From assembly GCF_034190915.1 (NCBI RefSeq), contig NW_026947489.1, forward strand, positions 54,994,001 through 55,058,000: DNA of 64,000 nt, given 5' to 3'. The notes beneath the pieces were generated by a model. It made no database searches. It saw only the letters and a program-made list of their open reading frames with translations, and was not told where the DNA came from. Both the position numbers and the translations under genes were made by a program. Position 1 is the stretch's first letter, and each line of letters opens with the position of its first letter. Origin of the DNA: Cavia porcellus (Eukaryota > Chordata > Mammalia > Rodentia > Caviidae). This document shows, piece by piece, positions 47,845-58,757 of the stretch.

Positions 47845-47998
47845 GAAAATTTTTTCTACCAAGGACCAAATAGACAGTTTAGGCTTTGAGGGTCATGTAG
47901 TTTCTATCATATCCACTCAACACTGCTGTGGTAGCATGCAGTCAGAGACAATCTGTTTTAAAAGTAGCTATATTTTAATAAAACTCTAGTATGGGCAC
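47845..47998 (+). repeat. MER5-like hAT transposon remnant
   Basis: ggaccaaatagacagtttag, then gctttgagggtcatgtag, then actcaacactgctgtggtag, then ttttaataaaactcta matches the well-known MER5-type motif order. Confidence 0.55.
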
Positions 47999-48077
47999 TT
48001 AAGATGAATTCCATATCATTTTCATGTCACCAAATGTTATGCTTCCTTTTACTGAAGCACTTAAAAATATAAAAATC

Positions 48078-48258
48078 AAGCCAGGCATGGTGGTGCATAT
48101 CTGCAACCTCAGCACTCTGGGAGGCTGAGACAGGAGGATGACAAGTTCAAGCCCAGTCTGGGCAACTTAGCAATTTAGAAGAATCCTGTATCAAGAAAGG
48201 AAACTGGGGATGTAGCTCAGCACAAAGACCCTGGAGTCTATCCTCAGGATAATTAATC
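48078..48258 (+). mobile_element. B1-dID dimeric SINE with 13-bp duplication
   Basis: The B1 half (gccaggcatggtggtgcata ... gggaggctgagacaggagga) is followed by a dID half (actggggatgtagctcagca). aaatataaaaatc flanks it at 48065-48077 and 48259-48271 exactly. The sequence itself is diverged, so the insertion is old despite the intact duplication. Confidence 0.88.
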
Positions 48259-48271
48259 AAATATAAAAATC

Positions 48272-49564
48272 TTAGTTTCAACGCCATATGAAAACAGGAG
48301 ATCGGTTCTCCAGACTTAGTTTATAGCACTCTAACTTACAGCCACATATTCTAAGGGCCAGTAACCTCTTGAGAATCTCAGCCTTATTTATGTTCCATGG
48401 AAATATAACACACTATTTCCAGTAGACTGTCAAATTACAGTATGCAGTTAGAGGGCAGCTTCATGTTTTGCTCCTTTAAAAAAAATCAAATATTACGTTT
48501 CATACCAAAGGCTTATTCCTTCTTTAGTTCATAGAGCTTCTATAAAAGAAAATAAATTTGTGAAAAATTTCACTGAGTTATTTGAGGCCTGATTGTCATT
48601 ATCCTACAGTGTCAAAAAATTTCATAACTTTTTTCCACGATGTTAGTTGTAATGTGATAGATATTTTCTTAGAAAAACTTTATTTTGGAAACTTGAAAAC
48701 AATGCACTAACTAAAACAATGTAAAATACATTTGTTTGAAGCTCACTACTCAAGTTCTATGCCTCCTTCCCTGATCCTAATCTGTGAGGGAATATTGTTC
48801 AATAACACGTTAGAAGGCAGAAACACAAGTAACTGCTTCTATCTGCAGCATTTCAAGGCAGACTTCTAAGTGGATCCCCATAACTTCCTGCTCTATGTGT
48901 CAAGAGATGTGAATGGAAAATCCTTAACTGAGTTATCTGTGTCATTCTCACATCATCCAAAATCAGTTTTCTAAGTTTTTACTTACATTCAGACTGAACA
49001 GTGTTAAGAAACATCTACAAGGACAAATTTGAGAAACGACTACTTCACTGTGATTTGTAATTCCCAGCCATTCCACCCTCCCCACTAGAAGAGAAAGATC
49101 TTTAAACCACAGTAGAAGGAAAATGGGATAGGGAGCAGTACTGATACACAAGACCAGAACCACAGCACAGCATCGAACTCACCATCTATCCATTCCCAGG
49201 AACATTGCCTGGGCTTCTGGGGGTCTTCCTACAAGCAGTACTTCGCAACTAGTATTGCCTTCTTCCTTCATTCAGGATAAGGATGGATTAGAATTGGAAG
49301 ACCAGAAACAAGATAGGTATAGGGTAAACAAAATGAGCTAGGAGGAAAGCCAAAATAAGCTGGAATCTCAGCTCCACTGCTCGTAGTACATAGAAATAGA
49401 TACTGAGCTCCTACTCTGGGTTGGAAACTTCCATAAAGCTATTCAGTTTATATGAAAAAGGGACCAAGAAACAAATTGCAGATAAAATAACAGGTAGTTT
49501 ACACAGCAATGAAGAAAGCACCTGGAATAACCGCTTCAAAACAATTCAGGAGAAAAACGTTTTT
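48272..49564. other. Intron, nothing recognised
   Basis: No gene or nameable repeat. Confidence 0.5.
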
Positions 49565-50270
49565 AATTTTTTTTTTATTTTAAAAAAGCAAAACAGAGAA
49601 AAAGGATAGAAATAAGACAGAATTTCCAAAAAAAGTAGGAAATTAACACTGATTAGTACATTGCATATTGTTATCTTAGAAATAGTTGTTCAGGTTGAAA
49701 GAACAAACTATTCTTTTGGATGAACTAACAGAGATTAGTAGTATATCTATCTATCATATATATAATCTTTTCCCTTCTTTTTTCTCTCCTTTCCCCTATC
49801 TTAATTGTTCTTTCCTTTTGAGCACTTTATTTCCCTTTCATTATCACAATATCTATTGTATATTTTGGCTTTCCACATGCCAAAGACTGCAACTATGTCT
49901 ATCACCATGCACTAAACTAAAGTCAAAATGGATCAAAGACCCAAATATTGAAATAGAGACACTAAACCTACTGGAAGACAAAGTAGGTAGAAATCTTGAA
50001 AACAGAGGTAGGCAGAGTTCACAAACAAAACGCAGACTGCTCGGGAAGTACTTCAAAGAATCAACTGGGACCTCATCTTATTAAAAAGTTTTTGCACTTC
50101 AAAAGAAATCACCAACAAAGTAAAAAAAAAAAAAAAAAAAAAACCCTACAGAAATGGAAAGAATTTAACCAGCCATCCCTCAAACAAAGGACTTATATTT
50201 AGAACATATAAAGAATTGAAAAGGTCAGGCCCACCAAATCCGAAAAATATTTAATAGAATCTTGTTTTAC
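49565..50270 (-). mobile_element. L1 fragment with 5' inversion
   Basis: Left part (49565 to about 49865) is antisense 3'UTR beginning with a T-run, aligned with 16505-16740. Right part (about 49870-50270) is sense ORF2, matching about 9950-10330 of the young L1 (atgtctatcaccatgcacta, attgaaatagagacactaaa). The head-to-head switch fits twin priming. A 132-codon open frame at 49686-50084 spans the join and is not a gene. Confidence 0.78.
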
Positions 50271-50595
50271 ATATGACTTATGGGACTTTGTTGAAATTTG
50301 AACAGTGACAACTACAAACTGCATTATGTCCTCTGTGTTTGGCACATGCTCTGGTCTCCTTTCAACCTAAAATAGTTTGCAGCACGTCAGCCGTGAACCT
50401 ATGGAAATCAGGGTGTCAGTTCTGTTTCCTAGAAGATGAAGGTGCCAGCGTTGTTTTGAATTACATACTGTGATCACCTGAGGTGGCAGGAAAGTAGCTC
50501 TCTCTGTTACTTCACTCAGTGAGTTTTGGAGCAATTAGTGAAGTGGTGTCAATTATCAGACAGCATAAGTAATAGCCACAAAAGACATATTTCTA
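50271..50595. other. Intron just upstream of the CNTNAP2 exon
   Basis: Repeat-free by eye. Confidence 0.5.
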
Positions 50596-50637
50596 ATTCA
50601 GCCTCCCCATTGCTTTCTGCTTTTCTCTGTGCTCCAG
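50596..50637 (+). promoter_or_regulatory. 3' splice site: branch point, polypyrimidine tract and AG
   Basis: A branch-point-like ttctaat with its adenine near 50596 lies about 41 nt before the AG at 50636-50637. The intervening stretch is rich in C and T (ttgctttctgcttttctctg). Distance and composition fit a strong constitutive acceptor for the CNTNAP2 exon. The branch point is inferred from consensus only. Confidence 0.8.
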
Positions 50638-50765
50638 GAGGAAGGATGCTGGCTTCTTATCCTACAAAGATCACCTACCAGTGAGCCAGGTGGTGGTTGG
50701 AGATACTGACCGGCATGGCTCAGAAGCCAAACTGAGCGTGGGCCCCCTGCGCTGCCAAGGAGACA
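50638..50765 (+). CDS. CNTNAP2: CNTNAP2 internal coding exon (partial gene)
   Basis: This is a 128-bp internal exon of contactin-associated protein-like 2 (Caspr2), a neuronal adhesion protein that clusters Kv1 channels at juxtaparanodes. The sequence shows a pyrimidine-rich tract ending in AG at 50636-50637, an open frame of 42 codons, and a donor GTAAGT at 50766. The first base completes a codon begun upstream (phase-2 intron) and the last base starts a new one (phase-1 intron). The peptide starts [14 protein letters not shown] and ends VGPLRCQGD. From knowledge of the family this is the end of the fibrinogen-like domain, just before laminin-G domain 3. The other two sense frames do not give this family match, and frame 1 hits a stop. 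Paralogues CNTNAP3, 4 and 5 are similar here; the SQVVVGDTD and [12 protein letters not shown] wording points to CNTNAP2. The exon number, probably 14 or 15 by position, is not established. Confidence 0.9.
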
Positions 50766-50771
50766 GTAAGT
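50766..50771 (+). promoter_or_regulatory. 5' splice site GTAAGT
   Basis: The exon ends ...gaca and the intron opens gtaagt, an excellent match to the mammalian donor consensus. A 21-bp perfect hairpin lies about 350 nt downstream in the same intron (51120-51164). Confidence 0.85.
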
Positions 50772-51119
50772 TTGCCCATTCGCCATGGGTTACACTTTGT
50801 CACACTTAAATAGCATTTCTGTGCCTCTCAGAAGATGCCAGAAAACAGCATTGCTTTTCTGTAACTCCCACAGAAACATGGTGTAACCAACACAAGCAAA
50901 TAGAGTCTAATGGACTCTAGATAGACCTCTATTCATGCAAGTGGGTAACAGGAGCCTGAGTCAGGCAGAAAATGTGAATATCTATCTTCCTTGTATATTC
51001 ATACATAACAAGTTTGAAGACCTAAATTTATGATAATATAAATAATGATGCTAATAGCATAAAAGCAACACTCAACAGCTGGGATTCCACTGAGGGCTGC
51101 AGTTAATGCCATTAGCACG

Positions 51120-51164
51120 ACTATTTATATCACCATAAACCAAGTTTATGGTGATATAAATAGT
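51120..51164. repeat. Perfect 21-bp hairpin with 3-nt loop
   Basis: 51120-51140 and 51144-51164 are exact reverse complements separated by caa. Further out, cattagc (51110-51116) pairs with gctaatg (51174-51180) across a short internal loop. It lies about 350 nt after the CNTNAP2 donor. Confidence 0.97.
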
Positions 51165-51589
51165 AGCATTATGGCTAATGTATCATTGTAAACTTGGATT
51201 ATGGCCATATAAAGTTTGACATTATTGCTATCAAACTTCATCATTATCAAAGCTTGATGGTCCTTTGAAAGCCAAAGATTGTTTCTGTGACTACATCTTG
51301 CTTTCAGGATCAGGCACCACAGAAAACTGTTTGGGGCTGTGAGCTCGGACAGCCGGAGGTAAGGAGTCAGCACGTTGGTCCCACCTAATTAAGGGCACCA
51401 TTAGGATTTTATGTTGTTTGATACCCTTCGGTGTGCTTTATGTGCAGTGGGCAGAGGTGACAGATTGCTATGGGGATTCTGAAAAAAAGCATCCTGGGTA
51501 TTGTTTTCTCTCTCTTCTGCACACACATGATTTGGGACGCTCTCTGGGGAGTTCTGTGTGTTTGCAACTATGTACTCAGCATCGAGAGA

Positions 51590-51740
51590 CCTCGATTCTC
51601 CTCCCTGAATAACTGGTTTGTTCAGAGACCTCAGGCAAGCTTCTCCATTCTCTCAGCTGTGGTAATGAGAGTACCACCTGCATCCAAAACCTCCTGGAGA
51701 GGCCATAAAGATTGTAGTGCCCGGGTTTGGATTCCTCTTA
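51590..51740 (-). repeat. Possible MIR remnant, antisense
   Basis: gagacctcaggcaagcttct ... attctctcagctgtggtaat resembles the antisense MIR core. Confidence 0.45.
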
Positions 51741-52489
51741 GCAAAGCATTATGTGGGATGAAATAGTTTTTTACTACTTCCGTAAATCAATGAAGAATTA
51801 GACCTCCTGGATAATAAATAATAAATAATCACATTCCCTCACAGGGGTGTTCTAAGGGATATAATGATAACGGTATGTGCTAAAGAGTTTACTATTTAGT
51901 AAACTGAGGCTGTCAGTGTTTAAGCAAGAAGATGATCCTCAGACAAAAGAAAGGTGGAACTTGTGCTGTTTTCTCTTCTTGCCTGAGAAAATGAAAATGT
52001 GGCCCATAAAATTGAAACTGGTCAAAAAGATCTTTATCAGCATCCCTTGAATAAAAAGACCTCATTTGTCTGGTTGAGTTAATAGAATGGTGTCTGTAAG
52101 AAATTTAATATCAACAGTTTAAGAAAAAGACATTGATATAAAAATGACAATCAATATGTGCTTTTAAAGAAATGCTAACAGATGGACTACAGTGTTCTCT
52201 AAAATCAGAGAGGCTCTCGTGGTATTGAATGAAAATCAGTTCTGTTATGTCAAAGTTACATATCAATATATAAAGATAAAATATTCCTGACTTGTCAATT
52301 CCAATTCTGTAGTTAGCTTCAAATTAGAGAAAAGATTTTCATTGAATAATTAACTTACTATACTTACAAAAACCCCACTTCTGTAGTTTCTACTGTCCTT
52401 CTTAATGAGAAGATTCCAGCAACATTAAATAGTATGTGCTGGAGAATGTCATTTCTAGTAATACTAGGTTGTTTTTCCTTAAATCAATA

Positions 52490-52575
52490 AATCAGTCCTC
52501 AGAAAGAATTTATTGTAAGTCTGTCTTTTGTCTAGCACTTTGCTAGGTACTCTGAGGAATAAGAAAAAGAAGCTC
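52490..52575 (+). repeat. Possible MIR remnant
   Basis: tttattgtaagtctgtcttt ... gtctagcactttgctaggta fits the 5' half of a MIR. Confidence 0.45.
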
Positions 52576-55500
52576 AAACCATGTTTGAGAAATGCTCATT
52601 AAAAATACTAGAAAACACAAAATGGTTTACAATTCAATATTAGATTTCCTGATTTAAAAATTACAGCAATTAATGCTCAAGAGTATTGTGAGGAGATTTT
52701 AATTTTAAAAAGAGAAAATAAGAGAAGCATACCATCAATATTTATTTGTATTCAGTTGCAAAGCTGTTGTTTTTAGAAATATTAGGATACACTAATGAGG
52801 CAAATTGCTTATTACATGGCACGGCCTCAATATTGAGTTTTGTGGCTATAAAGACACTCTTCTAAATCATATTTTACTTGACACTTTCCTGAAACACAAT
52901 CAATGTTGCAATCATGCAGAATACTTTTGCCTCCTGAAGAACTTTTGCGTAACCCTTTTTTCCGGGCAACTGAGATCAAGCATTGTATTTGACCTTCAGA
53001 TTCCAAACAGCAGTTTGCAGACCCAAGTTCCCTTTAAGAAGGTCCCTACCTTGTGCAGTAACCATGTTCCACATCAACAGTATTTTCCAGTTACACACAT
53101 GTCTGATCTCCTTGGTTACCCACAGCCTCAAGCGAGGCGGATGAGGAAAATATTAGCATTTTTGTTGCACAAATGAACAAAATGCTTCTTTGAAAATGAC
53201 ATTTACATAACAAATTTCTGAGCACTCTGACAGGCTCCCAGAGGGAGGATGGAACAGAGAATAGAAGCACAAGGTCAGCACTGTTTCCCTGACTCCATCC
53301 CCTTCCCTCTGTCAGTGGCTGATTAAATTAAAAAGTTTTCGGAATATTCTGCTTCGGTGTCATTCAACCCCAAGCCCCACCCATCATGTCAGTTACACAG
53401 CATGCATGCTGGGAAATTAAATGTGTGTAATTTAAAAAATGGTAGAATGCATTCACCCTGTTGTTTATAGAGATTAAGTGGCTCTGTATCCTTTCCTGAA
53501 GTCTGTTCAGAGCTCCCGTACAGAAAAACCAATTCCACTGTTGAAAAGATGTCTCCTCTTCTGTTTGAGACGCTGAGTGATGATAGGTCTCAGAAGCTGT
53601 CTCAGGAATGAAGCCCCAGTTCTATCCCCTGGTTGCAGAGAATAAAACCATTCTTGTGGGCTCTGCCCAACCGTTGCAGTGGCTTCGGTTGATTTCATCA
53701 TGCCTGCTGAGTTTCATTTTTACTTTGATTCATCTGAACTCATAGACCCATATAATCAAAATGCTAAAGAAAATCAGTGAGTTCCACTCAAGGCTGCTGC
53801 ATTTCCTATAGTGCTGTAAAACGCTTATGCCCTTACGATTTTTTTTTCTCAAATACATCCAAATGGAAGCCTCAAATATAAATGAAACTGAAGTGTGACA
53901 GCTGATGGACGCTCTGCTAAGATAAAAAGTGCAGGGAACGTGCAAGCCTTCCTCTTCAACCACGTGTTCCCACCTAGGAAGAAACAAAAGGGCTACTTGA
54001 GAACCCCAAACCAGTAATAGCTTAGATACTGTTTTCAGATTTAGACAGGTGATCATTACAGCATTGCTAAATTTTCATGAAACAAAAGATTTCAGGTTTT
54101 GGAGGGAGAAATCTCATCCCTACTATGTGTAGCAAATATAATTAATTATAGGAATATAGTAATAGGGTTTTTGTCTCAGTCCACTGAAGTAAAGATTTGC
54201 TATATCACCTCCAGGGACAGAGAGTTTAAACAATTCATTAGGAACAAGTCTGCTGCAAAAGCAAGGATTTTTGGTAGATCTAAGTACTAGTGATTTAGGA
54301 AATTGTGTATTTCAAAGACTTTCAGAGAGCACATCAGAAACTGGGTTTGGCCATAAAAGCTGACAAGCAGAACATTCGAGTCACAGTGGAGGTTTAAGAT
54401 GTAAATTCAATTTCTTAGAGCTGCAGAGGTGACTCAGAAGCAAAGAAAAAGGGGCACCACAGGGTATGTGTCCAAGTGAAGGAGCACAGGGAGGGCAGAG
54501 ACACAGGCAAGCTAAAAGGAAAGAAAGATGGTGATGGAGTTGGATCCAAACCATGGTGGACATTTGTGCTTTGGAAAAGTAATCACATGTGCCAGAGTGA
54601 CAGAAAGACTGTGCTCTCCCTACTGCACAAATTTCACACAGCAGGACCCTAACCTGACATTCCCTTACCCAGAGAGACAGCACAGTGCCCTGTCCACATG
54701 CTGTTCCTCCACCAATGAAACATTGCCAATGGGGCACAAGGAGGTGGCTCTCCGTGAAGTCCCCTAGAAGACACATAGGCCACACAAGCTCTCCAACTGC
54801 TGGGCCAGCAGGTGAGGACAGGGCCAGGACAAGGAGAATCAGGTCTTAGTGGGCACTGGAAGTGACGTCAGCATGAACAGGTGGCCGCTCCTGGGTTCAG
54901 AGGAAAAAGTTTATCTCCTTTTTACTTTGTTGCTTTGAGCTTGCAAGAAATAAGAAAGGAAAGGGGCTTTATGAGCAGGTTTTTTACAAGCACTTTAGAT
55001 TTTCAATGGAAAATGCCCCTCCCCCACCCCATCCCAGCCAGTACACATCAGTGTCTTAGTTGTCCAGGTATTAGTTGCTTGTGTTGCTTAGAAACAACCA
55101 GTCATGATGATGCAGATCGTATAAGCCAATCCCCAATTAGCAAGCCATTCTGCCTCTGTACTCCCTGTTTGCTTATCTCATATATGTTCTAGACCACCAG
55201 AGATCAGGGACTGATACTCTGAGAATGATCAGTGCCTTCAAATCTTGGGTGTCATTCAGTGTTTGTGCTTCGCACTGTAGATTCACTGGTGTACAGTCAG
55301 CATAGAGAACCCAACCATGAACTAAGTCCTATTTACCTGGGCTTGACCTGCACCTGTGTCGCTTTTATTGTTTTTATAATGTGATCATCCTCAGCTCAGA
55401 CTGAGCATAGAGGCACGAATGACATCACGAATTCCCTGAACATCTAATTTGACCTCTGTCAGTGCAGTGTCCTGAGAGGACGCTCCAAACTTCTCTCCTT

Positions 55501-55599
55501 TCCCCACTTCTTCCCATGCAATGCAACTCTGCATATTTGCCTCCAGTATGGCTCAAAGCAAGAACAGAAGGCACAGTCTCCTGAGGATGGCTGTCCCAG

Positions 55600-55705
55600 A
55601 GGTCAAACAGGGGCAGACCCTCATTTTATAGAGGAGCATCTGGGTCTCAGAGGTTCAATGACTGGTGCAGGGTCTCACAGCTGGTTCCAGCAAAGCACTG
55701 GGGGA
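55600..55705 (+). repeat. MIR SINE remnant
   Basis: ctcattttatagaggagcat ... tctcagaggttcaatgactg ... gtctcacagctggttcc matches the MIR 3' half. Confidence 0.7.
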
Positions 55706-56425
55706 GATGGTTAGACCAATACCTTCCTGTTAGTAATTCCCCAGGGCCACGATTAATGCTGAGACCCAAAGAGGAAGCTCAGCATGGCATTCTGACCTTG
55801 GGTCCCTGCCTATTAACCACTGAGCAGTGTCATAATGGATAATGTGACACTATATCTCCTAATCTTAACTAGTGGTGAGGTCAACCATCTGCAAATCTTG
55901 ACAGATAACCTGTAATCAGGGTGAGAGGAGTCCATGGCAGAAAAACTGCCGCCTCCTGTTTGTTTGGTCAGTTGTTGTTTTCCCTTCTAGTTCTGGCAGT
56001 TTTTCTGTTGATAACAGCAGGTGGAGAGGGAGTGATATGAGGGAGCCATTAACCTCAATTTTTTTCTGAATACCCTTATCTCACCTGCTGTCACCATGGG
56101 CTGCTGCCAGCCAAGGGGCAAGAGTGACTTAAGAACAAGCAGGAGTGAGAACTTGGGGTCACAACCTAGATGACTCCTATTAAAGAACTGAGGTCAGCTC
56201 CAATTACAAAGGCAACAACCTTAAGTAGAAGGGAGCCTAAACCTTTGTTCCCAGTGTCTACAACGAATGTAAATAATCAGAAGAAATGAGAGACTCGCTG
56301 AGGAGAAATTGACTCTTTAAGATTATTGGGCTGTTCAACTTTATTTACAAATTCTGTAGAAATGGGAAGAAAAATTAGCTGCAATTCAAAAAAAGGTATT
56401 GCTATGTTGCAGTTATATTGGAGTA

Positions 56426-56481
<56 letters not shown>

Positions 56482-57149
56482 GTTTCCTTACCTCTTCCTT
56501 TTTGCTTCTATTGGGAGAAATCACATCCCTTGAATGAGACATTCAAACAGAGAGTGATGGGTGTGTTTGTTTCTGCAGCTCTCTCTAGCTAAGGAACCAG
56601 GTCCTCTTTTGTCTCTCTCTGCGCACTCATCCCTTCCTGAACTTGCCATATTTGCAGAAGTTGAGGCTTCCCCAGACACAGGAGGGAATTTCTGTCCAAC
56701 CATTGATTCCCCACCATCATGTCTCTGCTGACCTCTCCAGAGAGCTGTCTCACTATTTGCAGAAGAGAAAAAGATCTGGTCTCTTGGTTCTAAAATGGCT
56801 CAGCATGAAAGCATTTAGCATTGAGAAGGCACTAGGTGAAAGAAATCCTGCACTATCCCAAGAGCCTGAGGAAAATGAACTCTAGCTCTCATTCTGGATC
56901 AGTCTCCATGTTAGTGAAGGCGAAACTTCTAACCAAGTTCAGGAGGTGAGGATGGGTTTGAATTTCTAAAGGAAGTTTCAGTGTCAAAGTTGGAGGCCTT
57001 AGATAACGGCGCTGTAAGGACTATTGGGTTATTAGTGCTGTCGATGTTGACAAAATGTGGTTCTGATTCAGGAAGCAGAGATAGGACTTCAGATGCTACA
57101 AGGTATTGCCACTGTGGGCCAGCGGGCAGTACTTGGAGTAACAAGTGAC
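55706..57149. other. Intron with a composite microsatellite
   Basis: Only the (GT)n(GA)n at 56425-56478 was recognised. Confidence 0.5.
56425..56478 (+). repeat. (GT)n(GA)n composite microsatellite
   Basis: About 11 TG units pass directly into about 16 GA units. Confidence 0.97.
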
Positions 57150-57330
57150 ACAGTAGCTGTCAAATGGCACAGGCCTGGGAATCACACAGCTTTGGGTACA
57201 AATCCCACCTCCCTCCAAATGTGCTCCTCTTCTGCTCAGGTTCTATTCTCTGGGCTTCCATTCTAGCCACAATCTTACGTCAAGTGTAAATGAGAATATT
57301 GTTATGGATATCACTGAAGTTGCTCTAGTA
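57150..57330 (-). repeat. MIR SINE remnant, antisense
   Basis: gcctgggaatcacacagctt ... tgggtacaaatcccacctcc ... gtaaatgagaatattgttat follows an antisense MIR. Confidence 0.7.
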
Positions 57331-58552
57331 GAACCTAATTACTGCAATCCTTGCCCAGCATTGGTCTCTCTGCATATTAGCCAGCATTTTCATCCAAGTG
57401 ATTCAAAGAACAAAGGTGACAGATGATCTTGAGCCTTATGACTCTATGCTTTATTCTCCTGCTCATGTCTTTTACCCTTGACTCTGTGCCTATGCATGGA
57501 GAAGCCCCTAGCCTCAGAGCTAAGAATTCTGCCACCTCCTAACTTGGAAGTAGTAACAACAATACCTGTTTCAATCTCACCCACCCTTCTGAGTCCCACA
57601 GAACATGTCCTTCCATGCATACAACTCCTCATTTTCTTTTTCTTCTTCTTTGCTCACTCCAAATGGACACCCTTCTCTTGTTGCTATCTTTTTTAACCAT
57701 GCTCTGAGAACCTGGAGAGCCCCAACACAATCCACCTTAGAAGTGAAAAATGTAGAAGCCGTTAATCAACCCAGAGATGACCACCAACATCAGCCTTTCG
57801 TCTAGGTCAGAATTCAACCAATTTTCCATAGAGGACCAAGAAGAAATATTTTAGTACAAAGATCTGTGTCACAGCTCCTCAGCTCTGTCACTAAAAGCTG
57901 CCTTGAGCTCTATGCAAACTATTGAGCATGATTGGGCTCCAGTAAAATTTTCCTGATAGAAACAGTGACTGGGGCACTTTTTTCTACAAGTCATAATTTG
58001 CTGCCCTCTGATCTCAATATTTTAAAGCTTTTTTTGAAAATTTAAGAAAATGCAAAGGATTTGGATAATGCATAGAATTATTTCAGAATGTAATCTGTTT
58101 TAATCCAAAATTTATCTTTTTAAAAAAATCAGTCACAGTAATTTTACATTTTACCTATCTCTATATCATATCTTAAGCCACCACTTTCCCCTTCAGTCAA
58201 AGTCTTATTTTTCTATGTGCACAGCCTATTTCAGCCTAGATTTATGTGGTACCTTCCGTACAGTCGGTACTGACCAAAGCACTGGGTGAATATCAAGAAG
58301 CATGTGTTGCATTCCTGCTTCAGGGAGAGGTTAACATCCCGGACTGAATATCATGTTCACCATCATAATTGTTTTTCTATCTAATGCCTAGAGAGAGGTC
58401 TGAAAGCTAAAAACTAATTGTATCCTTTTTTGTCCTATAACTATTCAATGATGTCCCATTAGTCTTTAAGTGAAAACCCCACCCACCACATGATACAGGG
58501 TGTGTTCCACCCAACCAGTCATGCCCAGTAACTCCATTCAAACTGTATTGCT
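57331..58552. other. Intron, nothing recognised
   Basis: No gene or nameable repeat. Confidence 0.5.
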
Positions 58553-58757
58553 CTTTTATTTCTTTCTGGTACTGGAGAGTGAACCTAGGGTTTTCACACT
58601 GAGCTACATCTCAGATCCTTTCATTGTTTATTTTGAGTCAACGTATCACTAGATCTCTAAGTTGCCCAAGCTGTGGTTGAACTTACAGTCCTCTTGTCTA
58701 GCCTCTCGGAATAGTAGGATTACAAACTTGTGTTACTATGCCAGGCTCTGCAAGGCC
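58553..58757 (-). mobile_element. B1-dID dimeric SINE, antisense
   Basis: tttatttctttctggtactg, then a dID antisense (gagctacatctcagatcc). A B1 antisense follows (ctctaagttgcccaagctgt ... agcctctcggaatagtag ... tatgccaggct). Confidence 0.8.

Larger units (their letters stand above)
1..50637 (+). other. CNTNAP2 intron upstream of the exon (inferred)
   Basis: No other coding exon was recognised upstream of 50638. CNTNAP2 is known for introns of tens to hundreds of kilobases, so the stretch is read as one intron filled with interspersed repeats. This is inferred from the exon and not shown directly by the sequence. Confidence 0.75.
50772..55606. other. Repeat-poor intron following the exon
   Basis: Only MIR-like remnants and the hairpin at 51120 were recognised. 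Longer open frames here (e.g. 52805-53176 plus, 54381-54785 minus) show no domain or codon signal. Confidence 0.5.

Noticed and set aside
49686..50084. 132-codon plus-strand open frame
   Set aside because: It spans the junction between antisense L1 3'UTR and sense ORF2 sequence, so it is an inversion artefact.
51110..51180. microRNA precursor
   Set aside because: The loop of 3 nt and a perfect 21-bp stem are unlike a typical pre-miRNA. No small-RNA evidence is available from sequence alone.
52805..53176. 123-codon plus-strand open frame downstream of the CNTNAP2 exon
   Set aside because: No splice sites in a matching phase and no similarity to Caspr domains. Probably chance.
54381..54785. 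134-codon minus-strand open frame rich in Cys, Leu and Ser
   Set aside because: Antisense to the host gene, no recognisable motif, and typical of moderately GC-rich chance frames.
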